From: Undibacterium sp.
Lineage (GTDB): Bacteria > Pseudomonadota > Gammaproteobacteria > Burkholderiales > Burkholderiaceae
Length of the DNA stretch: 8,447 nt
Assembly (NCBI GenBank): GCA_014376575.1
Contig: JACMRF010000113.1
Location: 1-8,447, forward strand
Direction of reading: 5' to 3'
Each line of letters starts with the position of its first letter. The stretch's first letter is position 1. A model generated the notes under the pieces. The model did not search any database. It was not told the DNA's origin and saw only the letters and a list, made by a program, of their open reading frames with translations. Positions 1 to 7,671 of the stretch are shown here, piece by piece. Made by a program: the position numbers and the translations under genes.

Positions 1-1161
1 ATTGGCCAAAGTATTCGGATCGTAATTGAGCGTTACGTTGCTACCAGCTTCCGGCTGGGTAACACGCTCCACCAAAACCCCATCACGCCAGACCAAGCCA
101 CTGAAGGAAATCTCGGACGGTATCGTGCCGCCGCCACGCGGGTCCCACCTGTAAGTCCAACGGGTTGATTGGTGAATCTTCCAACCATCGGACTCGCGCC
201 TAGCGTGGAAAAGCTGCGAGGCCCCCTTATCGTCAAACTTCAAGTATGAAATCACAGGCCGCGCATCGCCGTCGAAACCCAACTGAATGTTGTTGAATAG
301 GCCTTGGCCCTGGGGCACTGGATCGACAAGTTCGGCGTTGTTCGGTGTTATCGGTAATGGCAGCGCCTTGCCATTGCTATTTTCCCAATGTTGCAAGTCT
401 TTGCTGCGGGCGTAGTTGACATTGAAATTCGTTTCCACCAAGCCTACGCGCCACACCCAGGCCACATGAAAGTAACCGTCAGGTCCCATCACATAGTCGG
501 TGGGATAGGCATTCACTGGCATTTGGCCATCAACGGGCGCAAAAAGAGGGTGGTCTAGCAAGCGCTTCCAGGCAGCACCGTCAAAGCGCTCAATGATCTC
601 GACCCCGTTACCACTTTGCCCATAGCGATAGGAAAAGCCCAGCGCATCGTCAGGTAAGCGGAAAAACCTTGGGTAGGTGGTTCGATCTTGGCTAGCGCCT
701 GTGGTGGATCCCAACTCTGTCAATGATTCGAGATCATCTGGCTTGGCCATCCGGGCATAGACTAACGGGCTAACGTGCATGTTGCCAGCCAAATGAACTA
801 GCCCCTGCTTGTCTAGCGCCAACGTCACGTAGTTGTGAGCATCCCAGCCCAAAAAACGAGAATTCAGACGGATCTTCTTAACTTGCCCTGTGCATTTGTC
901 GATCTGACTCACGGCAAGCCAACGGTAGGAATCGTAGTAACCGATATATATAGCTGATGTGGATTCGACTGCACCAAAGCGAACAGCTGTACCACCCCAA
1001 CTTTGGTCGATCTTGAGTGCAGATGGCAGAGGCAAGCAACCAGTCGGTTGGTTGACAGCTGCCGCAAAGCACAGAGAGTACGAGCAGACTAGCACGAAAT
1101 GAGCAAACAAGCTAAGGGGCAGCGAGAGAAAGCTCAAACTAGTCCTTTTTTTTGCCGTCAT
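1..1161 (-). CDS. Secreted BNR_4 beta-propeller protein, possible polysaccharide lyase (3' end outside window)
   Basis: The frame is open from an ATG at 1161 to the window edge, giving 387 residues without a stop. Residues 1-35 look like a Sec signal peptide: KK-R near the start, a long hydrophobic stretch, and a likely cleavage around CFAAA-VNQ, so the protein probably acts in the periplasm or outside the cell. The rest matches the BNR_4 family of seven-bladed propellers: YYDSYRW (75-81), GWDAHNYV (105-112), HLAGNMH (123-129), TTYPRF (161-166), SYRYGQSG (177-184), an AWVWR motif near 234-238 and YARSKD near 250-255. H109/H129 (20 apart) and Y163/R179 (16 apart) have the spacing I recall for catalytic residues of PL24/PL25 ulvan lyases, so a glycan lyase is possible, but many BNR_4 proteins have no known activity. 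Relatives usually run to about 400-450 residues, so only the tail is missing. The start is chosen for its SD at 1170-1176 and the signal peptide. It overlaps the upstream frame by 4 bp (ATGA). Confidence 0.85.
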   Translation of the reverse strand, partial: MTAKKRTSLSFLSLPLSLFAHFVLVCSYSLCFAAAVNQPTGCLPLPSALKIDQSWGGTAVRFGAVESTSAIYIGYYDSYRWLAVSQIDKCTGQVKKIRLNSRFLGWDAHNYVTLALDKQGLVHLAGNMHVSPLVYARMAKPDDLESLTELGSTTGASQDRTTYPRFFRLPDDALGFSYRYGQSGNGVEIIERFDGAAWKRLLDHPLFAPVDGQMPVNAYPTDYVMGPDGYFHVAWVWRVGLVETNFNVNYARSKDLQHWENSNGKALPLPITPNNAELVDPVPQGQGLFNNIQLGFDGDARPVISYLKFDDKGASQLFHARRESDGWKIHQSTRWTYRWDPRGGGTIPSEISFSGLVWRDGVLVERVTQPEAGSNVTLNYDPNTLAN

Positions 1162-1382
1162 TCCGATATCTCCACCAGCGCGATTTTAGCTATGCTGAAG
1201 CTACCAGCGTAAGCAAGCGGATCCAATCGCATACGTGCCCCAAGTGACATGCACCCTACCGGCGAATCAGTTGAATTGAGGAAGTCCACCGAACAAAAAA
1301 ACCACCCATCTGATCCAAACAGAACGTTATGGCGGACTTCACCCACGTGAAACTTCTCATTTGACGAGCGATCAATGACCAC
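1158..1382 (-). pseudogene. 74-codon frame, probable remnant of an AlgJ/AlgX-like SGNH O-acetyltransferase
   Basis: This frame uses a GTG start at 1382, overlapping the methyltransferase end by 11 bp, and ends in a TGA that overlaps the BNR_4 start by 4 bp. No clear SD precedes the GTG, so any translation would rely on coupling. Residues about 19-43 (HNVLFGSDGWFF followed by a D-LNSTDSPVG stretch) resemble the N-terminal 'V-x-G-x-DGW-L/F-F ... D ... G' opening of AlgJ/AlgX-type SGNH hydrolase-like acetyltransferases, which are common in glycan clusters. Those proteins are normally over 300 residues. Here the similarity fades after about residue 43, and the other two forward frames soon hit stops, so nothing of the catalytic domain remains. 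The most likely reading is a gene cut down by deletion, leaving its 5' end joined to the BNR_4 gene. It could instead be a real small protein or a chance frame. Confidence 0.4.
1170..1176 (-). promoter_or_regulatory. Ribosome binding site of the BNR_4 gene
   Basis: On the minus strand GGTGGAG stands 8 nt before the ATG at 1161. It lies inside the end of the upstream 74-codon frame, whose TGA overlaps the ATG, an arrangement that suits translational coupling. It supports 1161 as the true start. Confidence 0.6.
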
Positions 1383-2019
1383 TGTTGACGTGAGCCAAAA
1401 AGCCCTTATTTATCAGCTCCAAGAATCCAAAATCAAATACAGGCTTAGCGTCTTTTGTCCCTTCAATAATCCAAACAGACGGGAAACCCTGATGAATTTG
1501 ATAACCTTTGTGCCTTTCGATGTTGGATAGAGCAGAATCTTTTGACTGACCATATGAAAAGAACGTCAAATTTGAAAACCCAGCTGCTAATAAAAGCTGT
1601 GTGAGCATGGTTTTTGAATATAAAAACTGATGTCCCCACCCATAAAATGCGCGGTTAAATGCTAGTGTTTGATTAAATATTTGAGAATCATCCACTGCAC
1701 CAATATCAAAATGTGTTGCTATCACCCACTCTAACGATGGCGTAGAAAGACGAATCACACCGCCCTCCCGAAAGGCAGCATTACTATGACTCAAAAAATC
1801 GAATGCTTTATTAATTGCCAAATGCTCAAGAAAATGTTCACCAAAAACATAATCAAGTGAATCTTTGAAACGCCAAGGCAGCGTCACATCCATTACTTCA
1901 TCAATGCCATCAAAATCTCTAATATCAACATTCCACCAGTCTTTTAATAAATTATCCGGGCCGCATCCCACCTGAATTCGTTTCACATCAACAGCCGCTG
2001 TAGGCAAAACATTCGTCAT
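1372..2019 (-). CDS. Class I SAM-dependent methyltransferase (215 aa)
   Basis: A small cytoplasmic methyltransferase of the Methyltransf_11 type often found beside glycosyltransferases. The SAM-binding signs are IQVGCG (15-20) as motif I, NVDI (30-33) whose Asp should contact the SAM ribose, FGEHFLEHL (59-67), and EGGVIRLSTPSLEWV (85-99) as the strand after motif III. The length is normal for a single Rossmann domain without extra modules. The acceptor cannot be read from the sequence; position in the locus suggests O-methylation of a sugar on the glycan made by the adjacent giant enzyme, perhaps as a cap. It starts 6 bp after the giant gene's stop, and its SD overlaps that stop, which points to coupled translation. 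Its C-terminal end overlaps the next frame by 11 bp. The family is clear; the substrate is inference. Confidence 0.85.
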   Translation of the reverse strand: MTNVLPTAAVDVKRIQVGCGPDNLLKDWWNVDIRDFDGIDEVMDVTLPWRFKDSLDYVFGEHFLEHLAINKAFDFLSHSNAAFREGGVIRLSTPSLEWVIATHFDIGAVDDSQIFNQTLAFNRAFYGWGHQFLYSKTMLTQLLLAAGFSNLTFFSYGQSKDSALSNIERHKGYQIHQGFPSVWIIEGTKDAKPVFDFGFLELINKGFLAHVNSGH

Positions 2020-2025
2020 TTAGAT

Positions 2026-2032
2026 TCACCTT
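2026..2032 (-). promoter_or_regulatory. Ribosome binding site of the methyltransferase gene
   Basis: On the minus strand AAGGTGA lies 6 nt before the ATG at 2019. Its TGA is the stop codon of the giant glycosyltransferase gene, so ribosomes finishing that gene release on the SD of the next one. This supports coupled translation and the chosen start. Confidence 0.6.
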
Positions 2033-5000
2033 ACAATTAACAGATTATTCACCGCATGCAGGATAGTTGATACACGAACATCAAAGCTATGTTTGAGTTG
2101 GATATCTTTAGCGAACGCTAATAATTTATCCCGATCAACATATTTATCAATATTTGAAATTATATCCTTAAGATCTGATGCATTGGTGTAAGTAAATACA
2201 TGCTCGCCAAACACTTCGACCATGCCGTCTATTTTATCGGACAAAACAACTGAACCGCATGCCAAAGCATCGAACAAACGATTTGACAAAAAACCATACT
2301 CACGCATGGTATCCCAATGGTCATTCAAAACAACTTTTGCACCTGCGTAATAACGAGCCAGATCGGAATTTATTATATGTTCGCCTTTAATGTGTTGCCT
2401 TGGGATAAATTGTTCCCAACTAGAACCATAAACAACTAAAGGCAAGCCCACATTCAATGCATCTTTAACAATTTTTCTAAATATATTTCTAGAATTACCT
2501 ACAAAAAGACAAGCATCCGTTTCAATCTTTTTAGCGGCGGTATTAAATAGAACAGGATCTGTACATTGTAATAATTCAGAGACCGGTGTCTTCAATTTTG
2601 TAACTAAGACTTTTGCGTACCTGGCCGACGCTACAAAAACATGATCATATTCTTCAAACTCATCCAGTGTAACTTTATCCGGATGAGATATATTCCAGAT
2701 GAAATTAAACTGATGCGGTTTCGGTTTATACCGCGATAGCCCGCGCAATACAATAATGACATCCGAATTGTCGGACTCGGCAGACTCCCACTTGTCGAGG
2801 CAGTCAACTTCACAGCTATGTCCAAACTTATCGAATGACCTTTTCAAGGCGGTAGCAAAGTGATAATCTCCCCATTCCTGACTAACACCAAGGTTAGGAC
2901 ACCCTATTTTTATCCGGAAATCTATTGTTTTTTTTTGCGGTGCCGCCATGGCGTTTAAATCACTAGGCATGCGCCCGTCGCCTTGGTGTTTCGCTCTAAT
3001 AACTTGTTGCATGCTAGCTAACTGATCACCGAGATATTCAGTTCGTGAAATTCTTTGATTTGTATCGCCATCGTAGTAGTTTACCCCTATATAAGGCAAA
3101 TGCCCAACTCTGGCATTCTTGGTTATATGTAAAATAAAATCCCAATCAACCAATCGTTTCAACGTTTCATCAAAGCGAATATTTAGGCTACGAGTTTTCG
3201 TATGCACGAAAGCATTAATATCGATATAGTTTTCGACAAGACACTCGTTCCAATCGAATTCATCTCCACGGTAATAGATAGTGTTACTTTCATCATCGAT
3301 GACATGTATAGAAGAGTAGGCAGCATCCAATTTATCTTGATCCATAATGACCAACATATTTCTAAGAAAGTCAGGTTGCCAAGTGTTATCTGAATCAAGG
3401 TAAGCGACTAGTCCGCCCTTTGCAAGGTCCAATCCGATGTTTCTAGCGCCCGAAACTCCAACGTGGTTTAGCTTCACAAATTGGATACGGGCATCATCAG
3501 CATAGCAATCAACGACTTCATGAGTATTGTCAGTGCTTCCATCATCGATGATTATTAATTGAAAAAATCGATGTGATTGACTTATTACAGAATTTATCGC
3601 GTCTTTAATAATTTTCGCGCGATTATATGTTGGCATAATAACACTGATCAAAGTATTATTATAGCAATTGACATTATTTAAGTACAAATAATTGATTCGG
3701 GTTTCAAGATTAAACTCTTTACAAATATTTCTAAAATAGAATAAGCGCAATATTTTATTATCGGTCAACTCAAGAACAGGCCGACTTATTCCAATACCTA
3801 ACCTGATATGATCTTCGTGATCACGATTCCACTTGACAATTCTGTATTTATCGTCGTTGTAGTATTTATAATCATCTGGTGTAATTTTACCGAGCCACCG
3901 TTCAGTAAATTTCTGGCGATTTAACTTAATATGCCTTCCTCTACCTAGGGTTTTAGATTCGTGATGAATCACAACAGATGATGATTGGTAGCGGCATACG
4001 CGGCCCGTGCCGTGTGTCAGCTTTAGGCAGAGGTCAACATCTTCTTGTCCATTTATAAATAATGGATCAAAGCCTTTCAGTGCAGCAAAATCACTTGCTC
4101 TTATTGCCATGCATGCCCCAGTTACTGCCTGAAAATCGCGTGAAAAAGTCGTGCAAAGATTTTCCTGACTCAATCCAGCATAAATTGGGTAACCTAAAGT
4201 TTGTCTTGGCGCGAAAACCACACCGATACACTGTATGGTTTTATCTGGATATAAAAGTTTGGGCTGGACGACGGCTACTTTGGGATCGGTCAGTGGTTTA
4301 ATCAGCTCATCTAACCAATCGTCAGTTACAGTTGTGTCGTTATTCAAGAAAACTATTATCGATCCAAGAGCTTCTCTAAAACCAATATTGCAACCAACAG
4401 CGAAGTTGTAGTTTTCTCTATTTGAAACAACTCTGATGCGTTTGTCTCTGTTCACGAACTCTATAAGAAGTTCTTTAATTTCGATACCGCTACCATTGTC
4501 AACACAAACCACCTCAAAATTTAAGCTCGTCTTGGCAGATAAAATGGCCGTAAGACAGTTTCTTGTAAATTGAGGCTGATCGTAAATTGGAATAATGATA
4601 GAAACTAGTTTAGTATCATTTTGTTTGGCAGCAATTTTTCTCCAGTCGATCAGGGTTTCATTCAAAACCATATAGCGGAAAAATGGAGTTTCGTCATCCT
4701 CGCGCGATTTTGTACTCCTGTAACGCCGACCCTCGACCGCCCCCGAAGTAAGGTAATGATAAAATGGCTCTATGTTGGCCTGCACAACATCGTTATGCAA
4801 AGCGCGGTACTCGCGTGGAATAAAATATCTATTAGGATAATGTTCGCTGAATGTGCCTTGCTCTAAATAGTGTACAAGTGGATCTTTACTACCTTTACTT
4901 AGTTTTTGGTTTTGAATGAAATAGTATTCACTATCAAACAAATTCTTAGATCTGATAAAGTCAATATCGTAAATAATTGCGCATTTAATTGAGTTTGCTT

Positions 5001-7623
5001 TTATGTAACTAAATATCTTTTCATGATCGCCTTCATGTTGAATATAAAATATAAATGGAGTTTCAGTACTTCCCTTTTCCTTTAAAAATAAAGATATTTC
5101 CTCATCTATTGTGAACCTTTTGTTCGGTACTTTATTTTTGTAAACACCTTGTGTTAAATAATGGTAGACTAAATCTATGTTTAAATTTTTAAGTTCAGGG
5201 TTTTGTGTCAGATAGTATTCTGAATCAAAAAGTCCGCTTTTTCCTATAAGATTGCTATCGTTATCGATACGCTCTAATTGCCGCATCAGATCACCTACAT
5301 GAGCTTGACTAATCGAAGTATCAGTGTCGCATACCACTACTTCGCAATTTGAATGTTGCCCATTTTTAGGCTGGAGGAGACCAATCTTTCCATTATGCAG
5401 ATGTGGTAATAAACCAAAAAGCCGCTCTAAAGCGTGTTCAAATTTGCCATCTTTTTTATACTCGCTATCAAGGTCTTTATGGCCAAAGTTAGCATGCTGT
5501 GCAAGTTTTTTTAATATGTCGACTCTTGCCCAGAACATTGTCCCGGCAAAAAATCCCCATTCTTTTTCAGCTAATTCTTCTTTGTAGATTATTTGAAGTA
5601 ACTTTGATATGTTATCCGCATTATCATACATGAGCCTTTGACTTGATAGATAAAGAGCTGCTGGTCCAAGTAAGCATAAACTTTCATTTTGCCGGAATGC
5701 GTCGATCGCTGCATTGAAATTTTGCCCTGAACCTACGAGTGTATCCAGCATTAAATCGCGCCAAATCACAGAAAGATTTCCATCACCTTTTTTAGTTTGT
5801 ATTTTGCATATAGCTAAATACCCCTCGTTATCCAAGATCGGCACGAGTGTCAAAAATGGAATAATGTCCATACCAAGATTGGGGCCAGAATATATTCTGG
5901 CATTAGGAAAATCATTTAGGACGATTGAGCTTGCTTCATTAAGTTTTTCTGTGGGTACAGTCACAAATAGATCAAATTTCTTTGATATTATTTTTAACCT
6001 TTTTGCAATTTCAATCCATATGTCAGAATAATAAAAGTGTGCCACGACGGCAATTTTTTCGGGATTGCTATTTTTTATTAGCTCTTCTTTCTTTTTCTCA
6101 TTTTTTATTTTATTTATAAATTTTTCATTTTTCAGTATTTTCTCGGCTTTTATATATGATGTTTTTTGTGTTTTTTGACTAGGTAAATATATGTAGTTTA
6201 TTTGTTTTAGTAGATCATTCGCTTCAATTATTTTATTTATGTTGTCTTTAGTTTCTTTATATTGTTTTTTATCTATTATATTTTTTAGCCGCGGTACGTT
6301 GCTAGAAAAAGATAATTCGTTATTAAAAAATGTTTGTCCCGCTTGTTTAACTTGGAATATTGTTTCTACATTGTCAATTGCTGTTGCTATTTTCTGAACG
6401 AGATCATTGGTGCCTATGGGCAGTAGTGCACCAAACTCACAAGCACTCTTAATTGGGGGTGTAATGTTGGCTATCACCGGTACTTGCATAGCCAGCGCAT
6501 CACTCATTTCACCAGGAGTCTGAAATGCAGAAATTGCCTTATTGTCCAGTTGGATTAGCACACAGCAATCTGCAAGTGCGAGCACACTAGATCTGTTCCC
6601 AATGACTTGATTGTCGAGAAAAATGTAACGTACGCCGCTGACACTTTCGAGCTGAATCTTCGGCTTTGCGTTTGCGAAATCTCCTACTATTACAAAAACG
6701 ATATCCGTTCGGTTGAGTGAAGCGATGGCATGCGCCGTTTCAAGTAAGCCGATCTGCTCTCGCGGTGAACCAAACGAAAGCACCACTTTCTTTTCTTGAG
6801 GAACACCGTATTTCTCCCGGCTCTTGCGTTTAAAATTAGTGGACGATTGGAACAGCTTTTCATCACGCGCATGGTGAATGATGTCGCCACCATAGCGCTG
6901 CTGCAGCGGCGTGTTACACACCGTAATGCCATCAAACTCTTGGGCTAGGCCTGCCGCTAGCCGTGTCCAGTCTTTACCGGAGAGATCTTTCAGGTCGGGC
7001 AGCTTGCCATGTTGCTTCAGGTAGTCGTCCACGCTGATGGGGGTTTCGGCTTCGACAAAGGCCAGTTCTTCGTCATCAATGTCCATCAACACCTTGGCAT
7101 CCCAGATCAGTTTGTAGAGGATTCCAAAAAAGATGTTGGGTGCACGGGGTTTGGATAGGTGAACGATATCGTAGGGGTGCGCGGCAACCAGCTGGATGGC
7201 TTGCTCGAGGAATTTAGATTCATCCTCAACCACAAAGCTGTGTTTGGCAATTGCTGTGTCTCGAATGGGCGCCCAGATGTCACGCCCCCAGCGCGGGAAG
7301 TGGCTGCCAATGATTTCGACGTCAGCAAAGGTTTCATACATCATGGCCAGGGTATACACGCGTCCTGCGGCGTTGTGTGACAGTTCCCAGCCGCACACGG
7401 CTACCCTGGGTTTATCGGCACGGTCGCGGGTAGCGCGGTATTTTTGCCGCGCAGCGCTTAGGTTCGGTGCAATGACATTACTAAAACCGGGCATGGCTGC
7501 CAAAGCGACCAAGTAGAGCTGTATGGCTTCTTCCAAATTGCCAGCGCGCAAGGCAGTGTTGCCGAGCTTAAGAGGGCTTTCTGTTTTGGGAGCGATTGTC
7601 TGGATAGGCGTAACAGCGTTCAT
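2026..7623 (-). CDS. Giant multi-domain glycosyltransferase (1865 aa): GT-B, RgpF, HYL repeats, two GT2, CgeB-like GT-B
   Basis: Residues 16-50 form a TPR-like helix pair (GNTALRAGNLEEAI). Residues 72-435 are a GT-B domain, with GSPREQIG beginning its second half and TPGEMSDALAMQVPVIAN (369-386) in place of the usual GT4 EX7E region. Residues 440-520 are a lysine-rich, probably helical linker. An RgpF-type domain follows at about 522-760 (IAVVAHFYY at 524, GPNLGMDIIPFL 580-591, GFFAGTMFWAR from 690), then three repeats (798-969). The first GT2 domain spans about 1005-1260 (start V1007, NND 1094-1096, ED 1194-1195); the second spans about 1325-1530 (PTYNR, DDGS from 1360, DSD 1410-1412, DWD 1493-1495). 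Residues 1569-1865 are a CgeB-like GT-B domain (VGNSRN near 1708, MREYGFLSNRLFDALACGS from 1773). No membrane segment or signal peptide is seen, so it should work in the cytoplasm, probably adding several sugars to a surface glycan. The start lacks a clear SD. Base composition shifts sharply near 6290. Domain families are clear; sugars and acceptor are unknown. Confidence 0.92.
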   Translation of the reverse strand: MNAVTPIQTIAPKTESPLKLGNTALRAGNLEEAIQLYLVALAAMPGFSNVIAPNLSAARQKYRATRDRADKPRVAVCGWELSHNAAGRVYTLAMMYETFADVEIIGSHFPRWGRDIWAPIRDTAIAKHSFVVEDESKFLEQAIQLVAAHPYDIVHLSKPRAPNIFFGILYKLIWDAKVLMDIDDEELAFVEAETPISVDDYLKQHGKLPDLKDLSGKDWTRLAAGLAQEFDGITVCNTPLQQRYGGDIIHHARDEKLFQSSTNFKRKSREKYGVPQEKKVVLSFGSPREQIGLLETAHAIASLNRTDIVFVIVGDFANAKPKIQLESVSGVRYIFLDNQVIGNRSSVLALADCCVLIQLDNKAISAFQTPGEMSDALAMQVPVIANITPPIKSACEFGALLPIGTNDLVQKIATAIDNVETIFQVKQAGQTFFNNELSFSSNVPRLKNIIDKKQYKETKDNINKIIEANDLLKQINYIYLPSQKTQKTSYIKAEKILKNEKFINKIKNEKKKEELIKNSNPEKIAVVAHFYYSDIWIEIAKRLKIISKKFDLFVTVPTEKLNEASSIVLNDFPNARIYSGPNLGMDIIPFLTLVPILDNEGYLAICKIQTKKGDGNLSVIWRDLMLDTLVGSGQNFNAAIDAFRQNESLCLLGPAALYLSSQRLMYDNADNISKLLQIIYKEELAEKEWGFFAGTMFWARVDILKKLAQHANFGHKDLDSEYKKDGKFEHALERLFGLLPHLHNGKIGLLQPKNGQHSNCEVVVCDTDTSISQAHVGDLMRQLERIDNDSNLIGKSGLFDSEYYLTQNPELKNLNIDLVYHYLTQGVYKNKVPNKRFTIDEEISLFLKEKGSTETPFIFYIQHEGDHEKIFSYIKANSIKCAIIYDIDFIRSKNLFDSEYYFIQNQKLSKGSKDPLVHYLEQGTFSEHYPNRYFIPREYRALHNDVVQANIEPFYHYLTSGAVEGRRYRSTKSREDDETPFFRYMVLNETLIDWRKIAAKQNDTKLVSIIIPIYDQPQFTRNCLTAILSAKTSLNFEVVCVDNGSGIEIKELLIEFVNRDKRIRVVSNRENYNFAVGCNIGFREALGSIIVFLNNDTTVTDDWLDELIKPLTDPKVAVVQPKLLYPDKTIQCIGVVFAPRQTLGYPIYAGLSQENLCTTFSRDFQAVTGACMAIRASDFAALKGFDPLFINGQEDVDLCLKLTHGTGRVCRYQSSSVVIHHESKTLGRGRHIKLNRQKFTERWLGKITPDDYKYYNDDKYRIVKWNRDHEDHIRLGIGISRPVLELTDNKILRLFYFRNICKEFNLETRINYLYLNNVNCYNNTLISVIMPTYNRAKIIKDAINSVISQSHRFFQLIIIDDGSTDNTHEVVDCYADDARIQFVKLNHVGVSGARNIGLDLAKGGLVAYLDSDNTWQPDFLRNMLVIMDQDKLDAAYSSIHVIDDESNTIYYRGDEFDWNECLVENYIDINAFVHTKTRSLNIRFDETLKRLVDWDFILHITKNARVGHLPYIGVNYYDGDTNQRISRTEYLGDQLASMQQVIRAKHQGDGRMPSDLNAMAAPQKKTIDFRIKIGCPNLGVSQEWGDYHFATALKRSFDKFGHSCEVDCLDKWESAESDNSDVIIVLRGLSRYKPKPHQFNFIWNISHPDKVTLDEFEEYDHVFVASARYAKVLVTKLKTPVSELLQCTDPVLFNTAAKKIETDACLFVGNSRNIFRKIVKDALNVGLPLVVYGSSWEQFIPRQHIKGEHIINSDLARYYAGAKVVLNDHWDTMREYGFLSNRLFDALACGSVVLSDKIDGMVEVFGEHVFTYTNASDLKDIISNIDKYVDRDKLLAFAKDIQLKHSFDVRVSTILHAVNNLLIVR
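4717..5232 (-). repeat. Three-copy 'FDxEYY...HYLxxG' protein repeat inside the giant glycosyltransferase
   Basis: Copy 1 is residues 798-837 and copy 2 residues 895-934; both are exactly 40 residues and begin LFDSEYY. HYL occupies the same positions (24-26) in both, followed by a Gly-containing turn and a P-N-(K/R) tail ending in F. Copy 3 (about 935-969) follows copy 2 directly, keeps EY and HYLTSG-EGR, and is one residue shorter in the middle. A 57-residue insert separates copies 1 and 2. I know this repeat from other large bacterial glycosyltransferases, where it sits between or before catalytic domains; a role as spacer or acceptor-binding module is inference. Confidence 0.8.
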
Positions 7624-7628
7624 TTTTT

Positions 7629-7649
7629 AAAATTAAAGCAAAATTAAAG
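7629..7649 (-). repeat. Two 10-bp direct repeats next to the giant gene start
   Basis: AAAATTAAAG occurs at 7629-7638 and again at 7640-7649 on the plus strand, an 11-bp period, about one helical turn. Each copy contains a possible -10 box for leftward transcription. This may be a regulator site or simply AT-rich promoter sequence. Confidence 0.5.
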
Positions 7650-7671
7650 GAACAGAAAATCTGCGAGACAA
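7643..7671 (-). promoter_or_regulatory. Candidate sigma70 promoter for the glycan operon
   Basis: On the minus strand TTGTCT (7666-7671, 4 of 6 matches to the -35 consensus) and TTTAAT (7643-7648, 5 of 6 to the -10) are 17 bp apart. Transcription would begin near 7636, leaving a leader of only about a dozen bases before the ATG at 7623. The leader contains a second TTTAAT (7632-7637) and no good SD. One arm of a 7-bp inverted repeat (7667-7673 and 7697-7703) covers the -35 box and could be an operator. Confidence 0.4.

Noticed and set aside
878..1072. A 64-codon minus-strand frame
   Set aside because: It overlaps the BNR_4 coding frame, which has strong conserved motifs; this one is a shadow.
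2631..3398. Short frames on both strands inside the C-terminal part of the giant gene
   Set aside because: All are shadows of the 1865-residue frame, which shows continuous domain similarity through this region.
5714..6031. A 105-codon plus-strand frame
   Set aside because: It is antisense to the RgpF domain of the giant gene and shows no domain-like text of its own.
7196..7516. A 106-codon plus-strand frame
   Set aside because: It is antisense to the GC-rich first GT-B domain, where long antisense frames arise easily.
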